DNA of 21,175 nt from IMG/VR virus record IMGVR_UViG_3300035698_008229, positions 1-21,175 of that record; one strand, written 5' to 3'. This document shows, piece after piece, positions 15,192-21,175 of this stretch (the stretch's first letter is position 1; each line of letters begins with the position of its first letter). Origin of the DNA: a virus. The translations under genes and the position numbers were made by a program. The notes under the pieces were generated by a model that saw only the letters and a list, made by a program, of their open reading frames with translations, made no database searches and was not told the origin of the DNA.

Positions 15192-15681
15192 TTGCCGCCT
15201 TGATAAGATGGTTTTTTATTTCCGACCTAATCATTCGATTTCCATAGGTCTTGAACTCTTCGTAAATAAATAGCCGCTTTGGGATGTATACCTTTTTCGC
15301 GTTCACGTACATTTTCTTCTTCGCGTTAGGTTTGAAGTGGAGGTACTTTTGACTCTTCGGAAAAATCCAGCCGTTGAACCCGTCGTGTTGATGCACCTTG
15401 AGATACCACGCCCTCTTTTCTGCTCCAAGGTATCCGATTAAATCTATGCTGGATCTCCAAGCAACCTGTATTCCCCACGCGTTTCTTGCGTTGCCTGTTC
15501 GCGACTTAAGCCCGTATCCCTGACTTTTTCTTCCGCTAAGCTGCGACTTGATTATTCTTTTTTTCTCAAACTCAAGAAGACCTGCAGCAAGCCCTGACCT
15601 TAAAGCCGCCGCCAGCTTCGCAGGCTTTAACCGCCACGCGTCGATGATCTTATCGATATTGCTTTTCGCTTCGATGGTCAA
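15181..15681 (-). CDS. HK97 gp10-like neck / tail-completion protein
   Basis: A 166-residue basic protein. The start is TTG, overlapping the upstream TGA (TTGA), with AGGAG nine bases ahead. The N-terminal helix (KLAAALRSGLAAGLLEFEKKRI) followed by QLSGRKSQGYGLKSRTGNARNAW is typical of gp10-like virion morphogenesis proteins: a helix, then a loop with SGR and a GL-RTG-R--W motif. The tail part has a basic KPNAKKKMYVNAKKVYIPKR stretch. These proteins close the head after packaging or join head and tail. It is the last head gene before the island. Confidence 0.78.
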   Translation of the reverse strand: MTIEAKSNIDKIIDAWRLKPAKLAAALRSGLAAGLLEFEKKRIIKSQLSGRKSQGYGLKSRTGNARNAWGIQVAWRSSIDLIGYLGAEKRAWYLKVHQHDGFNGWIFPKSQKYLHFKPNAKKKMYVNAKKVYIPKRLFIYEEFKTYGNRMIRSEIKNHLIKAANAK

Positions 15682-16520
15682 GTGTGCAGTCTCCTGTACG
15701 GACGGAGTAGACTCATGGCTTCCGGCGTGAGAACCGCAAGGTCGTTGTACTCGCGCCCGCGCAGATTCGTGCCGTCTTTCGACGTTGAGCTGAGTTCAAA
15801 ATCATCTTTGTGCTTCCAGTAGTGCCGTACCTGTATCTCACATGCTCTCACTATGTCCGGGTATTGCTCAACAAGCGACTGCTGGGTAATAGCCGACAGC
15901 GTGGCTGACGCGTCTCCCGTGGTAGTCAGGGTTTCGTCGGTATACTCTGTGAGCGTTTCTAATGCCTCAAATACCCCGTATAAAACCTCGACGGTAAGAG
16001 TGGTCGCCGTGGATGCTTTGACGATGCCTACGGCCTCTGATGTGCCACCAGCGACTATCTGGCCTGCCGTCCATGTTCCGGCTACGGAAGCGATGGTGAA
16101 TATCGACTTGACCCCGCTGTACGCGAGCCCGCCGGTGTAGATTGTGCGCAAAACCTTGTGGCCTAGGGTAGATGGCCGGATTGGCATGATAATTGAATCG
16201 CCGTTCTTCCCTGTGAAGCAGTCATCTACTTCGCTCTCGCTGCCATCCCATAGTGATGAGCCGTCCTGATAAACGCTGGTGAGCATCGTAATCGGATACC
16301 CTCGCACGAAAAGAACGTAGTCCTTGTTTGTCAGGGCGTCGAAATACTCGGTGTACGCCGCGATCGTTAGATACCTGCCGAGATACGTTTCGATTTGCTT
16401 TGACGCTGATGCAATCCAGCCCACGAACTGCTGTTTTAGCCCCATGCTATCGGTAAGCGCAACGCCCACCTGAGAGCTTACATACCGCCGCATACGTTCG
16501 TATGATGATAGTAAAAGCAT
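15678..16520 (-). CDS. Head-tail connector (gp6-like) with inserted beta module
   Basis: A 280-residue protein. Residues 1-136 and 212-280 form the usual connector: an early helix (QQFVGWIASASKQIETYLGR), strand YTEYFDALTNKDYVLFVRGYPI, and a C-terminal helix (LVEQYPDIVRACEIQVRHYWKHKDDF). Typical gp6-like connectors have 100-200 residues; here about 75 residues (137-211) are inserted, with two Gly/Thr-rich beta stretches (WTAGQIVAGGTSEAVGIV and FEALETLTEYTDETL), a pattern found as an added module in other phage virion proteins. The protein should sit between portal and neck. Three tandem AAGGA-like copies precede the ATG. Confidence 0.8.
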   Translation of the reverse strand: MLLLSSYERMRRYVSSQVGVALTDSMGLKQQFVGWIASASKQIETYLGRYLTIAAYTEYFDALTNKDYVLFVRGYPITMLTSVYQDGSSLWDGSESEVDDCFTGKNGDSIIMPIRPSTLGHKVLRTIYTGGLAYSGVKSIFTIASVAGTWTAGQIVAGGTSEAVGIVKASTATTLTVEVLYGVFEALETLTEYTDETLTTTGDASATLSAITQQSLVEQYPDIVRACEIQVRHYWKHKDDFELSSTSKDGTNLRGREYNDLAVLTPEAMSLLRPYRRLHT

Positions 16521-16521
16521 T

Positions 16522-16539
16522 TCCTTGTCCTTGTCCTTG
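16522..16539 (-). repeat. Triple tandem CAAGGA Shine-Dalgarno-like repeat
   Basis: Three exact copies of CAAGGA end two bases before the connector ATG at 16520 on the minus strand. The middle copy is best spaced for ribosome binding. The repeat may raise start efficiency after the long hairpin upstream; that is inference. Confidence 0.6.
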
Positions 16540-16553
16540 CGTTGTGAATGATG

Positions 16554-16577
16554 GGGACGGAGCTTTCGCCCCGTCCC
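16554..16577 (-). promoter_or_regulatory. Stable hairpin with GAAA tetraloop in intergenic gap
   Basis: The minus strand holds a 10-bp stem (arms GGGACGGGGC and GCTCCGTCCC, one G-U pair) closed by GAAA, a GNRA tetraloop. It lies in the 69-base gap between the stop at 16590 and the connector start at 16520. No U-tract follows, so it is not a standard intrinsic terminator; an mRNA stability or processing element, or a weak pause site, is more likely. Confidence 0.6.
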
Positions 16578-16589
16578 ACATTGCCCTAA

Positions 16590-17054
16590 TTACACGTCGA
16601 ACTGAAGCGTGCCGAGCGTTGCGGACTGCTCGCGAGCCTGTCCACCGATCCACGCCGCGCCGAAATCCACGGTCACCGGCGCACCCTGCGTCTCGGTTCT
16701 GAGGAAAAGAAAGCGCTTCGTGTCCTTGCATGCGATTGAACCGACCTGCAACGTCTCGTCGGTCGCATCGTCAAGCGAGGTAAAGCTGGCGCTTGCAAGT
16801 GCGCTCGCTGCCGAAGGATCATCGGTGTCACTCTCAAGAACAGAGTTCAAAAGAGTAGCAACGGCACCAACGATCCCGCCGACGTTGAGAACGCACATGG
16901 CGTCATCATACGGCTGCGTATCAAAGCCATACCCGGAAGCATTCGTGAACGGCTGACCATTGTAATAAATGGTCGCTGCCCCGATCTGCTCCGACAACAT
17001 TGCCGCAGTAATCGCAATCGACTCTGCGGTTTTTCCGAATCCTTGCGCACTCAT
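16590..17054 (-). CDS. Probable head accessory or decoration protein
   Basis: A 154-residue protein directly after the major capsid gene, where many HK97-type phages keep a capsid accessory protein. AAAGGAA precedes the ATG. It is acidic and rich in small residues: a central helix VGGIVGAVATLLNSVLESD, then GSIACKDTKRFLFLRTETQG and VTVDFGAAWIGG near the end, beta-like strands. I recognise no definite family. Decoration, head completion or scaffold-like roles are all possible; the positional argument is the main support. Confidence 0.62.
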   Translation of the reverse strand: MSAQGFGKTAESIAITAAMLSEQIGAATIYYNGQPFTNASGYGFDTQPYDDAMCVLNVGGIVGAVATLLNSVLESDTDDPSAASALASASFTSLDDATDETLQVGSIACKDTKRFLFLRTETQGAPVTVDFGAAWIGGQAREQSATLGTLQFDV

Positions 17055-17099
17055 GTTTTATTTCCTTTCATTCAGGTTTGTGTACTTCAATTCACTCGA

Positions 17100-18416
17100 C
17101 TACCACTCCGACTCAGTGGTCATTGCTCCGCCGCGACCGCTGAACGCCGTGGGGCGTACACAGTTACAATCGTACTCCAGGAACATGACGAGGAAAATCT
17201 CGTCGTTCAGGAGCGCGGAACGACCGGTCGAGTCACTCGCCACATCGCTGACCCGGAAGATCGGATCACGGAAGGACGCGTAAATGAACTTCGACCAGTC
17301 ACCCGTGATCACCTTTGAACAGGTGCTCGAACTTCCGACAACATCGGTCGCCGGAATCTGGGTGGTTGCACCGATGGAAAGGCGCAGGGATTTCTCGATC
17401 GCTGTCTGATCGATAAGCGACTTGCCGAACTTCGGCTGACCGTTCCTGCTGGCCTGTCCGTTGTACATCTCGGTTTTCTCCCTGAGCATGCCCCAGAGAA
17501 CTGCCGGATGCAGGAGCGTTCCGTTTGTCGCGGTATCGCGCAGCTCATTCGCCACGGCAAGACTCTGCTTCATTGAAGCGAGGTCATCAATCGTGAACCG
17601 CCGCCCGTTTGCGCCGATATCGCTCACGCCGGTCATCTTCGCGTAGCTCCCGAGAATACCGAGACCTTCGGAATCTGTGCCGGTGCCGTTGGTCAGGCCG
17701 CGTGACAGCTCAACCGAGGTGTCGAGCGTCATCTTCTGGCGCACAATGCTCTCGATCGCGTTGTTGGTCTGGTCAAGCAGGCGATTCGACACACGAACGT
17801 AGGTGCCGATTTTCTTGGGCCGCAGCCACTCCAGCTTGAATGAAGAGCTAGTCTTCGTAGGCGCCTCGGTTTCGCTGAGGTGATACGCCGACAGATTCCC
17901 GTTATCAACGGGGATAGGCACGTCACCCTTAAGCCCGGTCAGCTTCATCACCGGCATCTGCATGATGGCAGTGTTCGCGTAGATGGTATCGATGATGTCT
18001 CCCTGATAAATCTGGGGAGGCACAAGGAACGTACCGTCGGAACCGTCGCTAGCATTGTAGTCCTTGAGAACCGCCGCTTCGAATGAGCCCTCGGTCTCCC
18101 AAAACTTCCTTGCATCGCTGTTGTCCCCCATACCCTTCTGCGCCCTGAAATCCTTGGCGAGACCGGTATAGAAACGCGACCATGACCATTTCTGTTTCTC
18201 TGACTCAAGACCGGGAAGGCCGAAAGAGTTGTTCTTCTTGATCTCTTCCTGCAACTTGACGATCGCGCTGTCTGCATCAGCGAGCTTGGTGTGGAGTTCT
18301 GCAATCTCTCCACTTGCCTTGTCGCTCTGCTCCTTGCTCTTATCCTCGATGGTCTTCGCAACATCGTCGCGGAAACCAGTGAGCATTCCTTGGAGGTCTT
18401 CTTTCGTAACGTCCAT
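17100..18416 (-). CDS. HK97-type major capsid protein
   Basis: A 438-residue capsid protein directly after the prohead protease, the classic order. Residues 1-65 are charged helix with coiled-coil heptads (EIAELHTKLADADSAIVKLQ), the scaffolding delta domain that the protease should remove. The mature fold starts around 123-140 with SDGSDGTFLVPPQIYQGDII, followed by KKIGTYVRVSNRLLDQ, VELSRGLTNG and the late RDPIFRVSDV segment typical of HK97 gp5-like proteins. AAAGGAG lies upstream. Several cysteines near the C-terminus (C--C in YDCNC) are unusual and might affect shell stability. It ends in TAG. Confidence 0.92.
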   Translation of the reverse strand: MDVTKEDLQGMLTGFRDDVAKTIEDKSKEQSDKASGEIAELHTKLADADSAIVKLQEEIKKNNSFGLPGLESEKQKWSWSRFYTGLAKDFRAQKGMGDNSDARKFWETEGSFEAAVLKDYNASDGSDGTFLVPPQIYQGDIIDTIYANTAIMQMPVMKLTGLKGDVPIPVDNGNLSAYHLSETEAPTKTSSSFKLEWLRPKKIGTYVRVSNRLLDQTNNAIESIVRQKMTLDTSVELSRGLTNGTGTDSEGLGILGSYAKMTGVSDIGANGRRFTIDDLASMKQSLAVANELRDTATNGTLLHPAVLWGMLREKTEMYNGQASRNGQPKFGKSLIDQTAIEKSLRLSIGATTQIPATDVVGSSSTCSKVITGDWSKFIYASFRDPIFRVSDVASDSTGRSALLNDEIFLVMFLEYDCNCVRPTAFSGRGGAMTTESEW

Positions 18417-18435
18417 AATGCGTGGACTCCTTTGT

Positions 18436-18456
18436 TATAGTTTACAGTTTACAGTT
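18436..18456 (-). repeat. Three tandem heptads between protease and capsid genes
   Basis: On the minus strand the 39-base gap contains AACTGTA, AACTGTA, AACTATA in tandem, beginning in the protease stop region and ending just before the capsid ribosome site. The last copy gives TATAAC, a weak -10-like box, but no convincing -35 sits at the right distance. The function is unknown; chance or a small slippage repeat is possible. Confidence 0.45.
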
Positions 18457-19814
18457 CACTTCTTCAACTTCAACAGGCTCGCGATTTCAGTTCGTTCATC
18501 GTAGAGGCTGGTTGACTTCTTGCGGGTTTCAATTGCTGACAGCGCCCGTTGGGCTGTAGAAATGAAATCCGAAGTCTTCTCCTCAAACGACGCCTTCGTT
18601 TCGTCGAGAGTACTGCTGATATTTTTTACCTCTTGCGCTATTTCACCGATCTCCTTTTGGAGACCCGCGATGTCGAGCGAGAGCGTGATGTTCTGGATGG
18701 TTGACAACGGCACCTTCTCATGCTCAACGGCTTTCCCGTTGCGCGCCGCCTCGAACATGCCGCCTTCGTGCCCCGAACAGTGCTTCTTGGCTTTGTCTTC
18801 AGTCCACACTTCTTTCGCGTACCTATACGCGTGGACTTCCCATTTTTCATCATCTTTCTTCCCCCATACGATTGAATACGTTTTCCCGTCAGACTCGTCA
18901 GAACTACGTTTGAACTCGGTGAAATCCGTCGGGCCATTGAGACGGCAGACATGCTCACCAGTGTTCTGCTTGGTCGCGGCATCTTTCGCGATCGGTTCAC
19001 CATCGGGAATAATAATTTTCGGGATTGCCGAACCAACGAGAATCGTGTCGTTGCCGAGCTCGTCAATGAACGCGTCGAGGATGGACATCTCGAACAACGG
19101 GTATTCACGCAAGAACTGAACGTCCTTTGACTTGAACAGGCCGCTCCTAAGCGACTTCCGCAGCCCGTCATTAAACGACTTCCGCATGCTGTCCGTCAGT
19201 GCGTTCGGGTTCGCAGGCACCGGGACAGGCGAAAACTCCAGGAGATCCCATCCGGTATACAGCACGCCGTACTTCCCCATCCCCATCTTCTTGCGCTCTG
19301 CATCGGTCGGGTCTTCGTATGTGGTCGGCGTGAATCCAACCGAGCAGGCCCGCATTCCATTCGATGAAATAAATCGATAGATGAGGTCAGAGCGCCCGCT
19401 GGTATCAACGCGGTCGTCGAAGAACAGGGCGGTCGACCTCACTGTGTTGGTTGCCTTGTCAACGCCTTCTTTGATCGATATTCCGATAGGTAGCTTTTCG
19501 TAGTCGTGGGCGTACTGAATCACAGGGTTCTTCCGGTAGTTTGTGAAGTCCACGCCCTTGGCACGGACAACATCACCGTACCTGTCAACGGCCTCGTCGC
19601 TGATCGTGTACTGGCGCACGCGGTTTTCATAGCCGCTCAGATACTCGAAGTTATTCCGCGCCTTGCAGAGCTTCTTCAGCTCCGTGACGGTCATCTTCAC
19701 GTCTCCGTCGTTGCCACCAGAGAAAGCGCGGATCTGCTTTTCTGTCGTTTTCTTCTTAAGTATCTCTGCGCGACTTTTTGTCGCGAAGAGCAGCTCGCAT
19801 GCTTCGATGTCCAT
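18456..19814 (-). CDS. HK97-type prohead protease with long C-terminal extension
   Basis: A 452-residue protein, about twice the usual length of 200-230. The protease domain lies at about 65-210: DRYGDVVRAKGVDF, then NPVIQYAHDYEKLPIG with His103, MRACSVGFTP with Ser158, and LLEFSPVPVPANPNA with Glu193, the expected His-Ser-acid set of the U35/HK97 protease family. Residues about 285-365 hold a second domain (HVCRLNGPTDF, YSIVWGKK, AYRYAKEVWTEDKAKKHC, GGMFEAA), a module I recall as a common appendage in phage head proteins. Residues 375-440 are coiled coil and could be scaffold. GGGAGAAG precedes the ATG. The next gene is its main substrate, the capsid protein. Confidence 0.9.
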   Translation of the reverse strand: MDIEACELLFATKSRAEILKKKTTEKQIRAFSGGNDGDVKMTVTELKKLCKARNNFEYLSGYENRVRQYTISDEAVDRYGDVVRAKGVDFTNYRKNPVIQYAHDYEKLPIGISIKEGVDKATNTVRSTALFFDDRVDTSGRSDLIYRFISSNGMRACSVGFTPTTYEDPTDAERKKMGMGKYGVLYTGWDLLEFSPVPVPANPNALTDSMRKSFNDGLRKSLRSGLFKSKDVQFLREYPLFEMSILDAFIDELGNDTILVGSAIPKIIIPDGEPIAKDAATKQNTGEHVCRLNGPTDFTEFKRSSDESDGKTYSIVWGKKDDEKWEVHAYRYAKEVWTEDKAKKHCSGHEGGMFEAARNGKAVEHEKVPLSTIQNITLSLDIAGLQKEIGEIAQEVKNISSTLDETKASFEEKTSDFISTAQRALSAIETRKKSTSLYDERTEIASLLKLKK

Positions 19815-19851
19815 TGTTCTTCTCCCTTTTTGGAGTGTTCACGTTATTGTC

Positions 19852-19880
19852 ATTATAAAGAATTGCTCGATGCTTCACAC
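19852..19880 (-). promoter_or_regulatory. Possible weak sigma70-type promoter upstream of the protease
   Basis: The minus strand has an exact TATAAT (plus-strand 19852-19857) in the 65-base gap before the protease gene. The six bases 17 upstream, GTGTGA, match TTGACA at only three places. No extended -10 is present. The gap is the longest after that at 16590, so a head-module promoter is conceivable. Confidence 0.25.
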
Positions 19881-20212
19881 TATTTTCCGTCGCCGAAGAA
19901 AAAGAATAATCCGCCGCTTGCTATCGTGATTGCCGACTCGAACGCGGCGCTGACCTCTCCATCGCTTGACGTAACACGAACATCGTATACGCCGCCAAGG
20001 AGCTTCCCTGCGATTGAACCAACCACCTGCGTATCGCTCCATGAGTCTATCGATAGAACGTCGCTCCACCCAACGTCACTCGATAGTTTATACTCGATGT
20101 TTGACGTACCGGCGTATTCGTTTATCCCGAACGCTTCACCGGTAATGGCGATGGTAAGCGCCGTATCATCGTAAACAACAGCAGTAACGAGTGTCCCGAA
20201 TATTACTGGCAT
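19880..20212 (-). CDS. IPT/TIG-like small virion protein
   Basis: A 110-residue beta-rich protein. Strands GTLVTAVVYDDTALTIAITG, then SNIEYKLSS, IDSWSDTQVVGSIAG and GGVYDVRVTSSDGE fit an IPT/TIG immunoglobulin-like fold, often used as surface modules of phage proteins. It ends with LFFFFGDGK. The start overlaps the upstream stop (TAATG) and has a purine-rich GGGGGAGGG ahead. Its place before the prohead protease is unusual for a surface protein. A capsid or tail decoration role is inferred only. Confidence 0.65.
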   Translation of the reverse strand: MPVIFGTLVTAVVYDDTALTIAITGEAFGINEYAGTSNIEYKLSSDVGWSDVLSIDSWSDTQVVGSIAGKLLGGVYDVRVTSSDGEVSAAFESAITIASGGLFFFFGDGK

Positions 20213-21175
20213 TAGAAATTCCCTCCCCCGCTACGGCAACCGTTGCGCCATTGGCAGGTCATGGTGTCTGTTCCCTTGAATCCGCAGTCACGAAAATACA
20301 TATACGAGAACTCTTTATCACTTGGCATATCCAACGTACAAGCATCCGTCGCATTGGAGGAGACAATTGAATCAAGCGCGGATGAAGAAGTTCCTGACCA
20401 TTCCGCCGAATCAATAGCCGTTAATACGAACAGTTTTGCGACCTCGAATATTGCCTTGCTGTCTTTTGTCGCAAAGTCAATCGAAGCAATCGTGCCGCCA
20501 TCATTGAAATGTGTAAGCCGGTTCACCTCCACGGTGGGAAGTGCGGCCCCATTACTGTTGATCGTTGCCGTGCCGAGGCAGATTATCTTCGAGCCTGTTA
20601 AATACCCTATCTTCGTAGCAAGCGCGTTAATGGTAATCGTTGCGCCATCACCGAGCGATACGACAGGAAGCGTTACGGTATCGGTCGTATTAATGGTAAA
20701 GGTTGCACCAGCCTCAATATATACCGTATCATCCACGTCGCTCACGTCGAACTCTCCGTCTGTCAAGATCAATTCTTTCTCAACCCGCATCGGGTCAGCA
20801 AGGGTTATGCCTTCTGTGCCCTTGTTCAGCGTTGCAGAATAGAGAGACTTGCCACCGCACGTTACCGTCCCTGCCGCCGTACCACCGGCGACCTCCGCGA
20901 ATACCACGTTCGTATCGGACGTAAAAAACGCGGTATCAGACATTGTGAGGTTTGACCGAATGGTAAGGATCATGCCGTTCTGCGTTGCTGTTCCACTATC
21001 GAGAACAAGATTTATCAACGGGCAGTCGTCGAGAAACTGCATGACAGCATCATTCGCTTTCCGCATTGTCAGGTGTGCCATGTTCTCACCGCTTGACGTT
21101 ATATCCGATGCCAACGCCCCGGTCGCGATTTTTGCCGAGTCAACAGTTTCATTAGCCCCAGACGCTATGGTATAG
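20212..21175 (-). CDS. Beta-rich virion structural protein, N-terminus cut by window edge
   Basis: An open frame of 320 codons runs from the window edge to TAA at 20214-20212. A TTG at 21114 could serve as start, but no Shine-Dalgarno supports it and the frame continues in protein-like sequence upstream, so the gene very likely begins outside the window. The protein has repeated short Thr, Gly and Val-rich strands (DTVYIEAGATFTINTTDTV, GDGATITINALATK) like a beta-helix or stacked beta-sandwich, and ends FRDCGF, WRNGCRSGGGNF, an ending seen in some phage particle proteins. A tail-spike, fibre or head-surface protein is likely; the family is not certain. Confidence 0.7.
   Translation of the reverse strand, partial: YTIASGANETVDSAKIATGALASDITSSGENMAHLTMRKANDAVMQFLDDCPLINLVLDSGTATQNGMILTIRSNLTMSDTAFFTSDTNVVFAEVAGGTAAGTVTCGGKSLYSATLNKGTEGITLADPMRVEKELILTDGEFDVSDVDDTVYIEAGATFTINTTDTVTLPVVSLGDGATITINALATKIGYLTGSKIICLGTATINSNGAALPTVEVNRLTHFNDGGTIASIDFATKDSKAIFEVAKLFVLTAIDSAEWSGTSSSALDSIVSSNATDACTLDMPSDKEFSYMYFRDCGFKGTDTMTCQWRNGCRSGGGNF

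Noticed and set aside
16554-16577. Intrinsic transcription terminator
   Set aside because: The stem is strong but is followed by CATCATTCAC on the minus strand rather than a T-run, and essential connector and tail genes lie downstream in the same direction.
18520-20842. Long plus-strand open frames at 18520-19119, 19506-20174 and 20243-20842
   Set aside because: They lie antisense to the protease, IPT-like and beta-rich genes, have no convincing ribosome sites, cross the intergenic gap in one case, and give low-complexity proteins without recognisable motifs. They look like shadows of codon bias on the other strand.
1-21175. tRNA genes, CRISPR arrays, insertion sequences or attachment sites
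   Set aside because: I noticed no tRNA-like cloverleaf, regularly spaced repeat, transposase or terminal inverted repeat in the gaps, all of which are shorter than 75 bases.

Overview
The window is a piece of a tailed-phage genome (Caudoviricetes) or of a prophage. It holds most of the head-to-tail morphogenesis operon of a siphovirus-type particle built on the HK97 fold. Every gene I support is on the minus strand, so transcription runs from high to low coordinates. Genes are packed with ATGA, GTGA, TTGA or TAATG overlaps and good Shine-Dalgarno sequences, as expected for one long, translationally coupled late operon. I see no integrase, repressor, terminase, portal, lysis or replication gene, and no tRNA or CRISPR array. 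The host cannot be named from the sequence. The oxygen-sensitive radical SAM enzyme hints weakly at an anaerobic or microaerobic host.

Layout in transcription order. (1) 21175-19880: a beta-rich structural protein cut by the window edge and a small IPT/TIG-like protein. (2) 19814-15181: head module, with a long HK97-type prohead protease, major capsid protein, probable head accessory protein, gp6-like connector carrying an inserted beta module, and a gp10-like neck or tail-completion protein. (3) 15191-7669: a 7.5-kb island of 11 overlapping genes that are not morphogenesis genes. It encodes seven glycosyltransferase-like proteins (GT-A and GT-B folds, one with C-terminal TPR-like helices), a class I methyltransferase, a radical SAM enzyme with a SPASM-like Cys-rich tail, a two-helix membrane protein and a small unknown protein. 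(4) 7706-3454: tail module, with tail terminator, tail tube, tail assembly chaperone with a probable programmed -1 frameshift, and a tape measure gene split by an in-frame TAA. (5) 3451-1: a tail-tube-like domain flanked by two LamG-like domains in one protein, then three small tail or virion surface proteins, the last cut by the window edge.

Most notable points. The glycan and radical SAM island is stitched into the junction between head completion and tail termination; it has transferases and modifiers but no visible sugar-nucleotide synthesis, lipid-linked initiator or flippase. I infer, without proof, that it decorates a phage or host protein or glycan using host NDP-sugars. The 714-residue LamG-tube-LamG protein is a clear paralogue of the tail tube protein and may be a decorated or adhesive tube element. 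A T TTA AAA heptamer sits directly at the stop of the first chaperone frame, with an open -1 frame continuing for 111 codons. The tape measure stop lies inside what looks like one continuous conserved segment.
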